34,508 nt of DNA from contig NZ_CALNBI010000520.1 in assembly GCF_937874145.1 (NCBI RefSeq), forward strand, positions 1-34,508, given 5' to 3'. Source of the stretch: an uncultured Chitinophaga sp. Its GTDB lineage: Bacteria; Bacteroidota; Bacteroidia; Chitinophagales; Chitinophagaceae. Both the position numbers and the translations under genes were made by a program. Below, in pieces: positions 7,878 through 17,023 of this stretch (position 1 is the first letter of the stretch; each line of letters starts with the position of its first letter). The notes under the pieces were generated by a model. It saw only the letters and a list, made by a program, of their open reading frames with translations, was not told the origin of the DNA and did not search any database.

Positions 7878-8315
7878 TTAATGGGTATGGTCATGCGGGT
7901 GCCCCGGATCGGGGAGGCTGGCGGTGTCTTCGTCGTAGTACACGAAGAAATAGAGGTAGATCACGCGGGAAATGCGCATCAGCCAGGGTTGCAGCACAAC
8001 GAGAATGACGCCGTTGATGCCGAGCCACCAGTAAATGCTATCGTCTTTCCAGCTCATGCCGAAGAAAAACCAATACCAGATGAGGTTGAAAACCGACAGG
8101 GCGATGCCGAGGGCATAGCTTACGTAACCGGTCCCGAACCAGAAACCGGTTTCCAGTTCATATTTCTGGTTGCAAACCGGGCATCTTTCATACATCGCGA
8201 AAATCTTCGAGAAACGCAGGTGGAAAGGGTTTTTGTCCTTGAACATATCGCCTCTGCGGCAGTGCGGGCACTTCATTTTCAGTATGCTCAGAAAGAAATT
8301 CGGTGTGTTGCTCAT
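7878..8315 (-). CDS. DUF983 zinc-ribbon membrane protein
   Basis: 145 residues from MSNTPNFF; an extended frame starting at 8507 would run back into the ABC exporter gene and add a Lys/Arg-rich tail not seen in the family. Two CxxC pairs (Cys16/19 in CPHC and Cys45/48 in CPVC) form the DUF983 zinc ribbon. Two hydrophobic segments follow (about 63-86 and 95-115), then a tail ending HPHDHTH. The family is common in Bacteroidota and Alphaproteobacteria and has no established function. A TACTTTTG box at 8322-8329 lies 6 bases before the ATG and supports this start. It is separated from the exporter gene by about 50 bases and is probably transcribed on its own. Confidence 0.88.
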   Translation of the reverse strand: MSNTPNFFLSILKMKCPHCRRGDMFKDKNPFHLRFSKIFAMYERCPVCNQKYELETGFWFGTGYVSYALGIALSVFNLIWYWFFFGMSWKDDSIYWWLGINGVILVVLQPWLMRISRVIYLYFFVYYDEDTASLPDPGHPHDHTH

Positions 8316-8321
8316 GGTGCG

Positions 8322-8329
8322 CAAAAGTA
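8322..8329 (-). promoter_or_regulatory. -7 box TACTTTTG before DUF983
   Basis: Full match to TAnnTTTG on the minus strand, ending 6 bases from the start codon at 8315. No clear TTG is seen at the usual -33 distance. Confidence 0.45.
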
Positions 8330-8364
8330 CAATTTTAATCCGGCTGCCGTTAGGACGATCGTGT

Positions 8365-10158
8365 TTATGCCGTTTGTTCCGTCGTTTTCCTTTCCCCGAT
8401 CTGCTGGCGCCACATGGCGTAATACAAGCCTTTTTCTTCCAGGAGGGCGTGGTGTGCGCCGGTTTCAACGATCCGGCCTTTTTCGAGGACGTAGATGCGG
8501 TCGGCATGCATGATCGTGGAAAGCCGGTGGGCGATCATCACGGTGATGTGTTCCTTGCTGGAGGTCACCTGCCTTACGGTTTGGGTGATTTCTTCTTCCG
8601 TGATGGAATCGAGGGCGGAAGTGGCTTCATCGAATACCAGGAGCCGCGGTTGCCGCAGCAGGGCCCTGGCGATGGAGAGGCGCTGCTTCTCGCCGCCGGA
8701 AATTTTAATCCCGCCTTCGCCGATCACGGTGTCGATACCATTTTCCGCACGGGCCAGCAGGCTGTAGGCCGACGCCCTTTGCAGCGCGCTCATCAGTTCT
8801 TCTTCCGTGGCGCGGGGATTCACGAACAGGAGGTTTTCGCGGATGGTGCCGGAAAACAGCTGCGTGTCCTGCGTCACGAAGCCGAGCTGGTGCCGCAGTT
8901 CTTCGATATCCAGCGCGCCGGAATCGATGCCGTTGTATTCGATATTCCCTTCACCGGGTTTGTACAATCCCACGAGCAGCTTCACCAGCGTGGTTTTACC
9001 ACTGCCGGAAGGGCCCACGAACGCGATTGTTTCGCCGGTCTTCACCGTGAAATTGATGGCGTCGAGCGCTTTGTTTTTAGCGGTGATATGCTGGAAGCCC
9101 ACGTTCCGGAAAGCCAGCTCGTTCACCAGCGAAAGTTTCGCCGGTGATGCGGGCGTCACTTCCACCGGCGTATTCAGTATCCGCTGGAAGTTATCCAGTG
9201 AAACCTGCGCTTCGCGATAGGCCAGGATGATGTTCCCCAGTTCCTGCAACGGCCCGAAAAGGAAGAAGGAATACAGCTGTAAAGAAATAAGCTGTCCCAC
9301 GGAAACCTGGTCGCCGTAAATCAGGTACAGCAGCAGGAACAGGATGGTGGAGCGGAGGAGGTTGACGAACGTACCCTGCACGAACGCGATACTGCGTACC
9401 CGCTTCACCTTGGTGAGCTCCAGCAGCAGGATCTTCATGGTGTTGGCGTTCAGCCGGCGGATCTCCTGGTTCGTAAGGCCGAGGCTTTTCACCAGCTCAA
9501 TATTGCGGAGCGATTCGGTGGTGGCACCGGCCAGCACGGTCGTTTCCTTCACGATGTTTTTTTGTATCGATTTGATGCGCTTGCTCAGCACGTTCATGAG
9601 CCATCCCAGCAGCAGGGAGCCGCCGAAATACACGAACACGAGCGACCAGTGCACCCGGAAGGCGAAGATCATCACGAATACCACGCCCACCAGGGTGGTG
9701 AAGAGGATATTGATGAACTGGGAGATGAACTTTTCCGTATCGAGGCGCACTTTCTGCAGTATGGCGAGCGTTTCGCCGGAGCGCTGGTCTTCGAACTCCT
9801 GGTAAGGCAGGCGCATGGAGTGCCGGAGGCCGTCGGTATACATCCGGGCGCCCAGCCGTTGGGTGATGGCGCTCACGAAGTAATCCTGGAAGGCTTTGGC
9901 GATGCGGGAGATCATGGCCACGCCGATGGAAGCCAGGAGCAGGAGCATCACGCCGTACAGGTATTGGTTTTCGGACCGGGGCTCGGGAACGGGCGCGTCT
10001 TTGCCCGTGAATGTGTGGGGATGGGACGCGAAGCGGTCCACGATTTCTCCGAAGATCCAGGGGTCTAACAGGGAAAACACCTGGTTGACGGTTGCCAGCA
10101 GCAGCGCAGCCACCACCAGCCATTTATAGTTTTTGAGGTACCGTAATAATAATTTCAT
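8365..10158 (-). CDS. ABC exporter half-transporter (fused membrane and ATPase domains)
   Basis: 597 residues. The N-terminal half (to about residue 320) is a six-helix type I exporter domain; the C-terminal half is an ATPase with Walker A GPSGSGKTT, signature ISGGEKQRLSIARALL, Walker B LLVFDEATSALD and the H-loop MIAHRLST. Length and order are those of MsbA/BmrA-like half-transporters that act as homodimers or paired heterodimers in the inner membrane. No second half-transporter is adjacent, so a homodimer is likely. Substrate cannot be read from the sequence: lipid, drug or peptide are all possible. The start is the first Met, 4 bases after a TACCTTTG box. Confidence 0.93.
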   Translation of the reverse strand: MKLLLRYLKNYKWLVVAALLLATVNQVFSLLDPWIFGEIVDRFASHPHTFTGKDAPVPEPRSENQYLYGVMLLLLASIGVAMISRIAKAFQDYFVSAITQRLGARMYTDGLRHSMRLPYQEFEDQRSGETLAILQKVRLDTEKFISQFINILFTTLVGVVFVMIFAFRVHWSLVFVYFGGSLLLGWLMNVLSKRIKSIQKNIVKETTVLAGATTESLRNIELVKSLGLTNQEIRRLNANTMKILLLELTKVKRVRSIAFVQGTFVNLLRSTILFLLLYLIYGDQVSVGQLISLQLYSFFLFGPLQELGNIILAYREAQVSLDNFQRILNTPVEVTPASPAKLSLVNELAFRNVGFQHITAKNKALDAINFTVKTGETIAFVGPSGSGKTTLVKLLVGLYKPGEGNIEYNGIDSGALDIEELRHQLGFVTQDTQLFSGTIRENLLFVNPRATEEELMSALQRASAYSLLARAENGIDTVIGEGGIKISGGEKQRLSIARALLRQPRLLVFDEATSALDSITEEEITQTVRQVTSSKEHITVMIAHRLSTIMHADRIYVLEKGRIVETGAHHALLEEKGLYYAMWRQQIGERKTTEQTA

Positions 10159-10162
10159 GGGG

Positions 10163-10170
10163 CAAAGGTA
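10163..10170 (-). promoter_or_regulatory. -7 box TACCTTTG directly before the ABC exporter start
   Basis: Full TAnnTTTG match on the minus strand, ending 4 bases before the ATG at 10158, so transcription would begin at or next to the start codon. No TTG at -33. Confidence 0.5.
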
Positions 10171-10371
10171 AAATTATTTGGCACCCTAACGGTGTTGCGA
10201 CATCGATTTTAAACTGGACTTATCACGGTATTTACCCTAAAAATTGCGTAATTTAATATACGGCCGGGAAGGTCATCCTACAGCATGTTATGAGCCTCGC
10301 AAACTGATTCTTTCTCCCAGAACGGCAAACCCACCCGCCCCGGCGCGCTTCACCCGCAAAACTATTGCCGT

Positions 10372-12510
10372 ATGAAAACGTATGACGAAAAACACATTAA
10401 AAACGTTGTGCTCATTGGCGCTGCCAAGAGCGGCAAAACGACGCTGGCCGAGGACATGCTGTTCGAGGCCGGCATTATCCCAAAACGCGGCTCCGTGGAG
10501 GAGCGCAACACGGTATCGGACTACCACGAGGTAGAACACGCCCGGGGCAACTCCGTGTACGCCACCACGCTGCACACCGAATGGCGCGATTACAAGATCA
10601 ATATCATCGACACCCCGGGCCTGGAAGACTTCATGGGCGAAGTGGCGTCCTCCATCCGTGTTTGTGACACCGCCGTGATGGTGCTCCACGCCTACAATGG
10701 TGTGGAAGTAGGCACCGAACAGATCTGGGATTACGTGGACCGGTACCGGAAACCCACCATTCTCGCCGTTAACCAGCTCGACCACGAAAACGCCAACTAC
10801 CAGCAGGTGCTCGAACAGGCGCGCCGCTTCTTCGGCTCCGCCGTTACGGTCATGCAGTACCCCGTGAACCAGGGGCCCGGCTTCAATGCCATCATCGACC
10901 TGCTGAAAATGACCATGTACCGCTTTCCCGCCGGAGGCGGCAAACCCGAAAAACTCCCCATCCCCGACGAAGAAAAGGCGCAGGCCGACGAATGGCACAA
11001 CGCCCTCGTCGAAAAAGCCGCCGAAAACGACGACGCCCTCATGGAACTGTACTTCGAAAAGGGTAGCCTCGACGAAGACGAGCTCCGGCAAGGCCTCAAG
11101 ATCGGGATGATGAAGCACCAGGTATTCCCCCTATTCTGCCTCAGCTCGCTCAGGAACATGGGCAGCGGCAGGCTGATGGGGTTCATCGACAATGTAGCCC
11201 CTTCCGCCGTGGAAATGCCCCCGGAAGTCACGGAAGACGGCCGCGAAGTGCCCTGCGACCCCGCCGGGCCCACCTGCCTCTTCGTGTTTAAAACCCTCCT
11301 GGAGCCCCACATCGGCAAACTCTCCTTCTTCAAAGTGATCAGCGGGGAGCTGAAAGCAGGGCAGGAGCTGTATAACGAAAAAGGCAATACCTCCGAACGC
11401 CTGAACCAGCTCTTCATCGCCGACGGTAAAAACCGCCAGCAGGTGGACCGCCTCCGTTCCGGCGATATCGGCTGCACCCTCAAACTGAAAAATACCTTCA
11501 CCAATCATACCCTCAACGATCCCAAATTCAACAGCCAGATCGATCCCATCCACTTCCCCCCGCCCAGGGTGCGGACGGCTATCATCGCCAAAAATAAAGC
11601 CGACGACGAAAAGCTCGGTGAAGTCCTCAACGAAATTCATATGGAAGATCCCACACTGGAAGTGGAATACAACCGTGAACTGAAGCAGGTGATCCTGCAC
11701 GGGCAGGGCGAATTGCACCTGGCAGTCACCAAATGGCGGCTGGAACATGTGTACAATATGCAGGTGGATTACCTTCCCGCCCGCATTCCCTACCGCGAAA
11801 CCATCCAGAAAGCCGCGCAGGCCAATTACCGGCATAAGAAGCAATCCGGTGGTGCGGGGCAGTTCGGGGAAGTTTTCATGAAGATAGAGCCCTGGTTCGA
11901 AGGCATGCCGGTCAGCAAGGAATTTCCCGTCCGCGATACGGAAGAAATCGCCCTCAGCTGGGGCGGCAAATTGGTTTTCAACAACTGCATCGTAGGCGGC
12001 GCCATCGATACGCGCTTCCTGCCGTCGATCCTCAAAGGCGTGATGGAAAAAATGCAGGAAGGGCCGCTCACCGGTTCGTATGTGCGCGACGTACGGGTAA
12101 GCATATACGACGGAAAGATGCACCCGGTCGACAGCAACGATATCTCCTTCAAGATCGCCGGCATGATGGCTTTCCGCGAAGCCTTCCACCAGGCCGCGCC
12201 ACAGCTCCTGGAGCCGGTGTACGACCTCGAAGCCTCCGCACCCGATGTAATGATGGGCGACATCATGAGCGAGCTGCAGAGCCACCGCAGCATCATAACC
12301 GGCATGGATTCCGGCGACGCGAAGCAGGTTATCAAAGCCCGTACACCCCAGGCGGAGCTCGATCATCTCTTTGCCGCACTGCGCAATGTTACGCAGGGTA
12401 AAGCGAAAGTGAAGGCGACCTTCGCGGAATATGCGCCCGTACCGGCGGATGTGCAGCGGAAACTCAGCGAAGACTACAAAAAGATCGAACAGCAGAACGG
12501 ACAACACTGA
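10372..12510 (+). CDS. fusA2: Elongation factor G paralogue (EF-G2 type, altered GTPase motifs)
   Basis: 712 residues with EF-G architecture: G domain to about 280, then domains II-V, including the domain IV segment with GGAGQFGEV and the C-terminal RTPQAELDHLFAALRNVTQGK region. The P-loop is present (GAAKSGKTT, 16-24), but the switch I motif is RGNSV (58-62) instead of RGITI, switch II is DTPGLEDF (80-87) with Leu84 in place of the catalytic His of DTPGHVDF, and the base-recognition motif is NQLD (134-137) instead of NKxD. This is the pattern expected of a factor that binds the ribosome but hydrolyses GTP poorly or not at all. Bacteroides thetaiotaomicron has such an EF-G2, reported to lack GTPase activity and to support translation during carbon starvation and gut colonisation. 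The canonical fusA should lie elsewhere, in the str operon. No clear promoter was found upstream. Confidence 0.9.
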   Translation: MKTYDEKHIKNVVLIGAAKSGKTTLAEDMLFEAGIIPKRGSVEERNTVSDYHEVEHARGNSVYATTLHTEWRDYKINIIDTPGLEDFMGEVASSIRVCDTAVMVLHAYNGVEVGTEQIWDYVDRYRKPTILAVNQLDHENANYQQVLEQARRFFGSAVTVMQYPVNQGPGFNAIIDLLKMTMYRFPAGGGKPEKLPIPDEEKAQADEWHNALVEKAAENDDALMELYFEKGSLDEDELRQGLKIGMMKHQVFPLFCLSSLRNMGSGRLMGFIDNVAPSAVEMPPEVTEDGREVPCDPAGPTCLFVFKTLLEPHIGKLSFFKVISGELKAGQELYNEKGNTSERLNQLFIADGKNRQQVDRLRSGDIGCTLKLKNTFTNHTLNDPKFNSQIDPIHFPPPRVRTAIIAKNKADDEKLGEVLNEIHMEDPTLEVEYNRELKQVILHGQGELHLAVTKWRLEHVYNMQVDYLPARIPYRETIQKAAQANYRHKKQSGGAGQFGEVFMKIEPWFEGMPVSKEFPVRDTEEIALSWGGKLVFNNCIVGGAIDTRFLPSILKGVMEKMQEGPLTGSYVRDVRVSIYDGKMHPVDSNDISFKIAGMMAFREAFHQAAPQLLEPVYDLEASAPDVMMGDIMSELQSHRSIITGMDSGDAKQVIKARTPQAELDHLFAALRNVTQGKAKVKATFAEYAPVPADVQRKLSEDYKKIEQQNGQH

Positions 12511-12612
12511 TTATTATCGAAACTACTGTTGATATCGGCCGCACGGCAATTAGAACCGCGGCTAATGCAGACCGGATGCAAGGGCAAATAACTTGATGCG
12601 TCCGGGGCCAAT

Positions 12613-14169
12613 TCAACCTGCGCCCCAGCTGGCACGGTCCAGCGTCCTGTATTGAATCGCACCTGCAATATGATGCGACCCGATCTCCGCCGCGGCATCG
12701 AGATCGGCGATGGTGCGTGCCACTTTCAAAATACGGTCGTATGCCCGGGCGCTCAATTGCAACCTGTTCATGGCAGCGGATAGCAGCTGTTTTGCTTCCG
12801 GTCCGAGTTTACAGAATATTTCCAGCTGACCGCTGTTCATCTGCGCATTGCAATATGCGTCGGGTTGCTTTTTACGGTCGGTGTGGAGTGGAGGGCCGAA
12901 ACGCAGTGACTGTCGTTCCCGCGCCGCCATCACCCGTTCCCGGATGGAGGCGCTTGCTTCGGGAATTGGCGAATCCGCCAGTGCGCCGGGGCTCACGGGC
13001 GTAACTTCGACATGAAGGTCGATGCGGTCGAGCAGCGGGCCGGATATGCGGTTCAGGTACTTTCGGACTATACCAGGATGGCAGGTGCAGGGTTTTTCCG
13101 GGTGGTTGAAATATCCACAGGGGCAGGGATTCATGCTGGCCACGAGCTGGAAGGTGGCGGGAAACTCCAACGCCTGGCGCGCCCTCGAAATGCTGACGCA
13201 GCGTTCTTCCATTGGCTGCCGTAGGACTTCGAGTACGGAGCGGCGGTATTCCGGCAGCTCGTCGAGGAAGAGGATGCCGTGTTGGGCCAAAGAGATTTCT
13301 CCGGGTTGGGGGATGCTTCCGCCGCCTACCATGGCCATTTCGCTGATGGTATGGTGTGGCGAACGGAAAGGCCGGGAACTGAGGACGCCGTCCGCCGCGT
13401 TCAATTTGCCCGCCACGGAATGGATGCGCGTGGTCTCCAGGGCTTCGGATAAGGTAAGCGGCGGGAGAATGGTGGGCAGCCGCCGCGCCAGCATCGTCTT
13501 ACCCGCGCCGGGCGGCCCCACCAGCAAAATGTTGTGCCCGCCCGCCGCGGCGATTTCCATCGCCCGCTTAATCGTTTCCTGCCCCTTCACCTCCGAAAAA
13601 TCCAGCCCTTCCGGATAACCCGGCTGGTAAGCCGTGGGTGGCTCCGGGATACGGTCCTCCCTTCCTTCCAGGAAAGCCAGTACTTCGTTCAGGTGCGCCA
13701 TGCCGTACACGCTGATCCCTTCCACCATCGCGGCTTCCAACGCGTTTTGCCGGGGCAGTATCATGCCTGCGAAGCCCTCCTGCCTGGCGCGCATCGCCAT
13801 GGGCAGCGCACCGCGGACAGGGCGCAACGTCCCGTCCAGCCCCAATTCTCCCATGATCACGAACGATTCGATCGCGTGTTGAAAAACCGCCTGCTCCGAA
13901 GCCGCCAGGATACCCAGCGCGATCGGCAGGTCATACGCCGCTCCCGCCTTGCGGATATCCGCCGGCGCCATGTTCACCACCGTCCGCAAACGGGGCATGC
14001 GGTAACCGATGTTCTTGATCACCGTCTCGATCCGGTATTCGCTTTCCTTAACGGCATTGTCGGGCAGGCCCACGAGGCAAAAACGCGTGCCCTGGCCTAC
14101 ATTGACTTCTATTGTAATGGTAATGGCATCCACGCCGTGAATGGCGCTGCCGAAAACTCTGACGAGCAT
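12613..14169 (-). CDS. comM: ComM/YifB family AAA+ ATPase (Mg-chelatase-like)
   Basis: 518 residues from the MLVRVFGSAIHGVDA start usual for the family; an upstream Met at 14181 adds only four residues. The N-terminal domain (about 1-180) has the Lon-protease-like fold segment with GLPDNAVKESEYR; the AAA+ domain follows with Walker A GPPGAGKT near 220, Walker B GILFLDELPE and the SMNPCPCGY...CTC cysteine cluster. ComM is a hexameric helicase that promotes branch migration when incoming DNA is integrated during natural transformation; it is also present in many species not known to be competent. It follows the MutS-like gene on the same strand by 37 bases and may share its transcript. Confidence 0.93.
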   Translation of the reverse strand: MLVRVFGSAIHGVDAITITIEVNVGQGTRFCLVGLPDNAVKESEYRIETVIKNIGYRMPRLRTVVNMAPADIRKAGAAYDLPIALGILAASEQAVFQHAIESFVIMGELGLDGTLRPVRGALPMAMRARQEGFAGMILPRQNALEAAMVEGISVYGMAHLNEVLAFLEGREDRIPEPPTAYQPGYPEGLDFSEVKGQETIKRAMEIAAAGGHNILLVGPPGAGKTMLARRLPTILPPLTLSEALETTRIHSVAGKLNAADGVLSSRPFRSPHHTISEMAMVGGGSIPQPGEISLAQHGILFLDELPEYRRSVLEVLRQPMEERCVSISRARQALEFPATFQLVASMNPCPCGYFNHPEKPCTCHPGIVRKYLNRISGPLLDRIDLHVEVTPVSPGALADSPIPEASASIRERVMAARERQSLRFGPPLHTDRKKQPDAYCNAQMNSGQLEIFCKLGPEAKQLLSAAMNRLQLSARAYDRILKVARTIADLDAAAEIGSHHIAGAIQYRTLDRASWGAG

Positions 14170-14206
14170 GGGTACAAACAATGTTGGTGAAACATGAAGA
14201 TAGCGA

Positions 14207-15541
14207 TTAATCCATCTTCATGTTGTTCAGCAGCTCGATTACTTTTTCCTTGCGCAAAATCAGGTACCCGATTTTTTCTTTCGCAATCCCATCGCGCAGC
14301 TCATAAGTAAAATGCAGGTTGTCGTCGATCACTTCCGACTGGAAATATTTGAAAATGATCTTCGGCTCGCGCTGCAGTTCTTCCGCGATTTCGTATAAGT
14401 GAGTCGACAGGATGTAGAGGCAGCGCCGGTTTTGGAGCAATCCGCGGATCACGGCAAGGGAACAGTTTTTCGCATCTTCCACGTTGGTGCCTTTAAACAT
14501 TTCATCGATCAGGATGAGCCAGTTTTTGCCGTCGCTGATTTTGATGATGGTGTTTTTGATGCGCTGCACTTCGTTGTAGAAATAACTTTCGCCTTTGAAG
14601 ATGTTGTCTTTCACGTCGATGTTGGAAAGGATGCCGTGGAAGAAGCTCAGCTGCATGGATTGCGCCGGCACCCCCATGCCCAGGTGCGCCAGGAACACGG
14701 AAATCCCCACCGCCTTAATGAAGGTCGTCTTACCCGCCATGTTCGCTCCGGTGAGGAATATAAACCCCCTGTCCGGGTCCATCGACACGTCATAGGCCAC
14801 CGGCTGCGGCAGGATCAGGTGGTAGAGCTGCTGGATGGCGATATGCGGTTTCACTTCTTCCGTAAACTCGGGGAAGTGCAGCCGGAAACGGAGGATAGCC
14901 TGCGCCATGCTTTGATAAGCGTCCAGCTGGGTGTATATTTCTGTGAGCTCCCAGAGCACTTTCTTGTACTTCTTGCGAATGGCGCGATCGTAGCGGAGGA
15001 TCTCCCTGGAATTCAGTGCACCGTCGCTATCGAGCTGTACGATCGTGTGGAATTCATCTTTGTTGATCAATACGCGTGCCCGCTCCAGCAGCATGCGGAG
15101 GTTGGTGGGGGCAGAGTCGATGTCGATGTCTTCCGTCAGCGACTGGAACCCGCGGATGAGGTTGATCAGCTGCTCGAAGGAGAATTTGATAAAGCCGAAG
15201 TCGGGCGCATAAATCGTTTTGGTGACGATGGTGTTGATGTACAACGCAATCCCGCCGCTGCTCGAAATGGGCTCTATCTCTGCATTGAGATAATTCTCCA
15301 CGACAACGATGGTGCCGTTGCTGATGGCTTTGGGCCAGGCTTTTTCGTTTTCCAGCAGGTAGCGGAGCATCTGCTGGCGGTTGTGAATGGAAGCGATGTC
15401 TTTCAGCGGCTGGCCGAAAAGCTTGCGCAGGTATTCCCGCCCGCCGGCGGTGGTGGTGAAATCCAGTTTGTGAAACAGTGAATATTCGTCTTCACGGTTG
15501 AAGATCGACAGGTCGAGGTACGTTGTTTTGTCCAGCTCCAT
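14207..15541 (-). CDS. Short MutS-related ATPase (core and ATPase domains only)
   Basis: 444 residues, about half the length of canonical MutS. The mismatch-recognition and connector domains are missing: the protein begins with a lever/clamp-like helical region (domain III) and carries a MutS-type ATPase with Walker A GANMAGKTTF (265-274), Walker B LILIDE (342-347) and LSTHLYEIAEEL. There is no Smr nuclease domain at the C-terminus. Proteins of this form are widespread in Bacteroidota and annotated as MutS-family or MutS domain V proteins, with no settled role; without the N-terminal domain, direct mismatch recognition is unlikely. It is encoded 37 bases ahead of comM, another DNA-recombination ATPase, which may or may not mean a shared job. 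Confidence 0.88.
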   Translation of the reverse strand: MELDKTTYLDLSIFNREDEYSLFHKLDFTTTAGGREYLRKLFGQPLKDIASIHNRQQMLRYLLENEKAWPKAISNGTIVVVENYLNAEIEPISSSGGIALYINTIVTKTIYAPDFGFIKFSFEQLINLIRGFQSLTEDIDIDSAPTNLRMLLERARVLINKDEFHTIVQLDSDGALNSREILRYDRAIRKKYKKVLWELTEIYTQLDAYQSMAQAILRFRLHFPEFTEEVKPHIAIQQLYHLILPQPVAYDVSMDPDRGFIFLTGANMAGKTTFIKAVGISVFLAHLGMGVPAQSMQLSFFHGILSNIDVKDNIFKGESYFYNEVQRIKNTIIKISDGKNWLILIDEMFKGTNVEDAKNCSLAVIRGLLQNRRCLYILSTHLYEIAEELQREPKIIFKYFQSEVIDDNLHFTYELRDGIAKEKIGYLILRKEKVIELLNNMKMD

Positions 15542-15620
15542 GCACAGGCGTTTTCGTGAAATTACAATGAATCAATCTAACGGGAAAGATGCCGGCCATG
15601 GATTTTTCCATAAAAAAAAG

Positions 15621-15642
15621 AGCGCCCCGGTGCCGGGGCGCT
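15621..15642 (-). terminator. Intrinsic terminator of dihydroorotase gene
   Basis: AGCGCCCCG (15621-15629) pairs with CGGGGCGCT (15634-15642). On the minus strand the stem is followed by C and then eight T residues. It lies 26 bases past the dihydroorotase stop. Confidence 0.88.
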
Positions 15643-15667
15643 TCGTATATCGGTCGCGTTTTTATGC

Positions 15668-17005
15668 TCAGGCGTTGAATAACAGCCGTTCACCGCATTG
15701 TTGTTCGTTGAACACGCCGTTATCGTAAGCGAGGTGGCCGCTCACGAAAGTATGGGTAACGGCGGCGGGGAAGGTATGCCCTTCGAAGGGGCTCCATCCG
15801 CATTTGTAGTAAATATTGTTTTTGGAGACGGGGGATTGTGCGTTCAGGTCCACGATCACCGCGTCGGCCCAGTACCCTTCGCGCAGGAAGCCGCGTTCGC
15901 GGATGCGGAAGCATTCCGCCGGGGCGTGGCTCATCTTGCGCACGAGCTGTTCGATGGTGAAGCGGCCGGCCTGTACCTGTTCGAGCATCATGAGCAGGCT
16001 GTGCTGTACGAGCGGAACGCCGGAGGGTGCCTGCAGGTAAGGCTGCTGCTTCTCGTCCCAGGTGTGGGGCGCATGGTCGGTGGCGATAATGTCCAGCCGG
16101 TCGTCCAGCAGGCCTTGCCACAGGGCTTCGCGGTGGTGCGGCGCTTTGATGGCGGGATTGCATTTGATGAGGTTGCCGTAATGCGCATAATCGTCGGCCG
16201 TGAACCATAGGTGGTGCACGCAAACTTCAGCCGTGATGCGCTTTTCGGACAGGGGCAGCATATTGCTGAAGAGCTGCAGTTCCTTCTCGGTGGAGATGTG
16301 CAGGATATGCAGGCGGGAATTATGTTTCTTGGCGAACTGGATGGCCACCAGCGAAGATTCGAAGCAGGCTTCCTCGTTGCGGATCAGGGGGTGATCGGCC
16401 GCGGTGAGCTGGTCGCCTTTCGCTTTTTTGAATTCCTCCATGTTGTGGCGGATGATCTTTTCGTCTTCGCAGTGCGTGGCGATGAGGAGCTCCGTTTGCC
16501 CGAAGATCTTCTCCAGCGTCAGGTAATTATCGACGAGCATGTTGCCGGTGGAAGATCCCATGAAGATCTTCACGCCGCAAACGCGGTCTTTTTTTGAATT
16601 GGTTTTCAGGACTTCTTCGGGATTATCGTTGGCCACGCCCATGAAGAAGCTGTAATTGGCCAGGGATGTACGCGCCGCGATGTCGTATTTCTCTTCGAGG
16701 CGTTCCTGGGTGGTGGCTTCGGGTTTGGTGTTGGGCATTTCCATGAAGGAAGTGGTGCCTCCGGCTACGGCGGCCCTGGCTTCGTGGCGGATGTCCGCCT
16801 TATGGGTGAGGCCCGGTTCGCGGAAGTGCACCTGGTCGTCGATCACGCCGGGCAGCAGGTGCTTGCCGGTGCCGTCGATCTCATGGCCGGCGTCTCCGAT
16901 CTGCGGCGCGATTTTCCCGATACGGCCGTTGCGGATGAGGACGTCTGCCACGGTGGTAGTACCCTCGTTAACGATGGATATATTCTTGATAATGGTGTTT
17001 TGCAT
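15668..17005 (-). CDS. pyrC: Dihydroorotase (amidohydrolase family)
   Basis: 445 residues. Converts carbamoyl-aspartate to dihydroorotate in pyrimidine synthesis, in the cytoplasm. Family signatures: GVIDDQVHFREPGLTHK (about 53-69), AGGTTSFMEMPNTKP, the ATHCEDE metal-binding segment, LHILHIST, and ATDHAPH near the C-terminus. The usual HxH pair of the first metal motif reads QVH (Gln58, His60), so one metal ligand is replaced; I recall this DDQVHFREPG form from other Bacteroidota dihydroorotases. No other pyr gene is adjacent. A TACCTTTG box ends 4 bases before the ATG. An allantoinase or hydantoinase role is less likely given the FREPG and MPNT motifs. Confidence 0.9.
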   Translation of the reverse strand: MQNTIIKNISIVNEGTTTVADVLIRNGRIGKIAPQIGDAGHEIDGTGKHLLPGVIDDQVHFREPGLTHKADIRHEARAAVAGGTTSFMEMPNTKPEATTQERLEEKYDIAARTSLANYSFFMGVANDNPEEVLKTNSKKDRVCGVKIFMGSSTGNMLVDNYLTLEKIFGQTELLIATHCEDEKIIRHNMEEFKKAKGDQLTAADHPLIRNEEACFESSLVAIQFAKKHNSRLHILHISTEKELQLFSNMLPLSEKRITAEVCVHHLWFTADDYAHYGNLIKCNPAIKAPHHREALWQGLLDDRLDIIATDHAPHTWDEKQQPYLQAPSGVPLVQHSLLMMLEQVQAGRFTIEQLVRKMSHAPAECFRIRERGFLREGYWADAVIVDLNAQSPVSKNNIYYKCGWSPFEGHTFPAAVTHTFVSGHLAYDNGVFNEQQCGERLLFNA

Positions 17006-17009
17006 GCCG

Positions 17010-17017
17010 CAAAGGTA
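17010..17017 (-). promoter_or_regulatory. -7 box TACCTTTG directly before pyrC
   Basis: Full TAnnTTTG match on the minus strand, ending 4 bases before the ATG at 17005. It lies in the 18-base gap after the PorT gene, so pyrC can be expressed independently of ubiE-porT. Confidence 0.5.
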
Positions 17018-17023
17018 AATATT

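Noticed and set aside
10201..10371. Promoter or regulatory element upstream of the EF-G paralogue
   Set aside because: No TAnnTTTG box with suitable spacing could be found; nothing specific enough to report.
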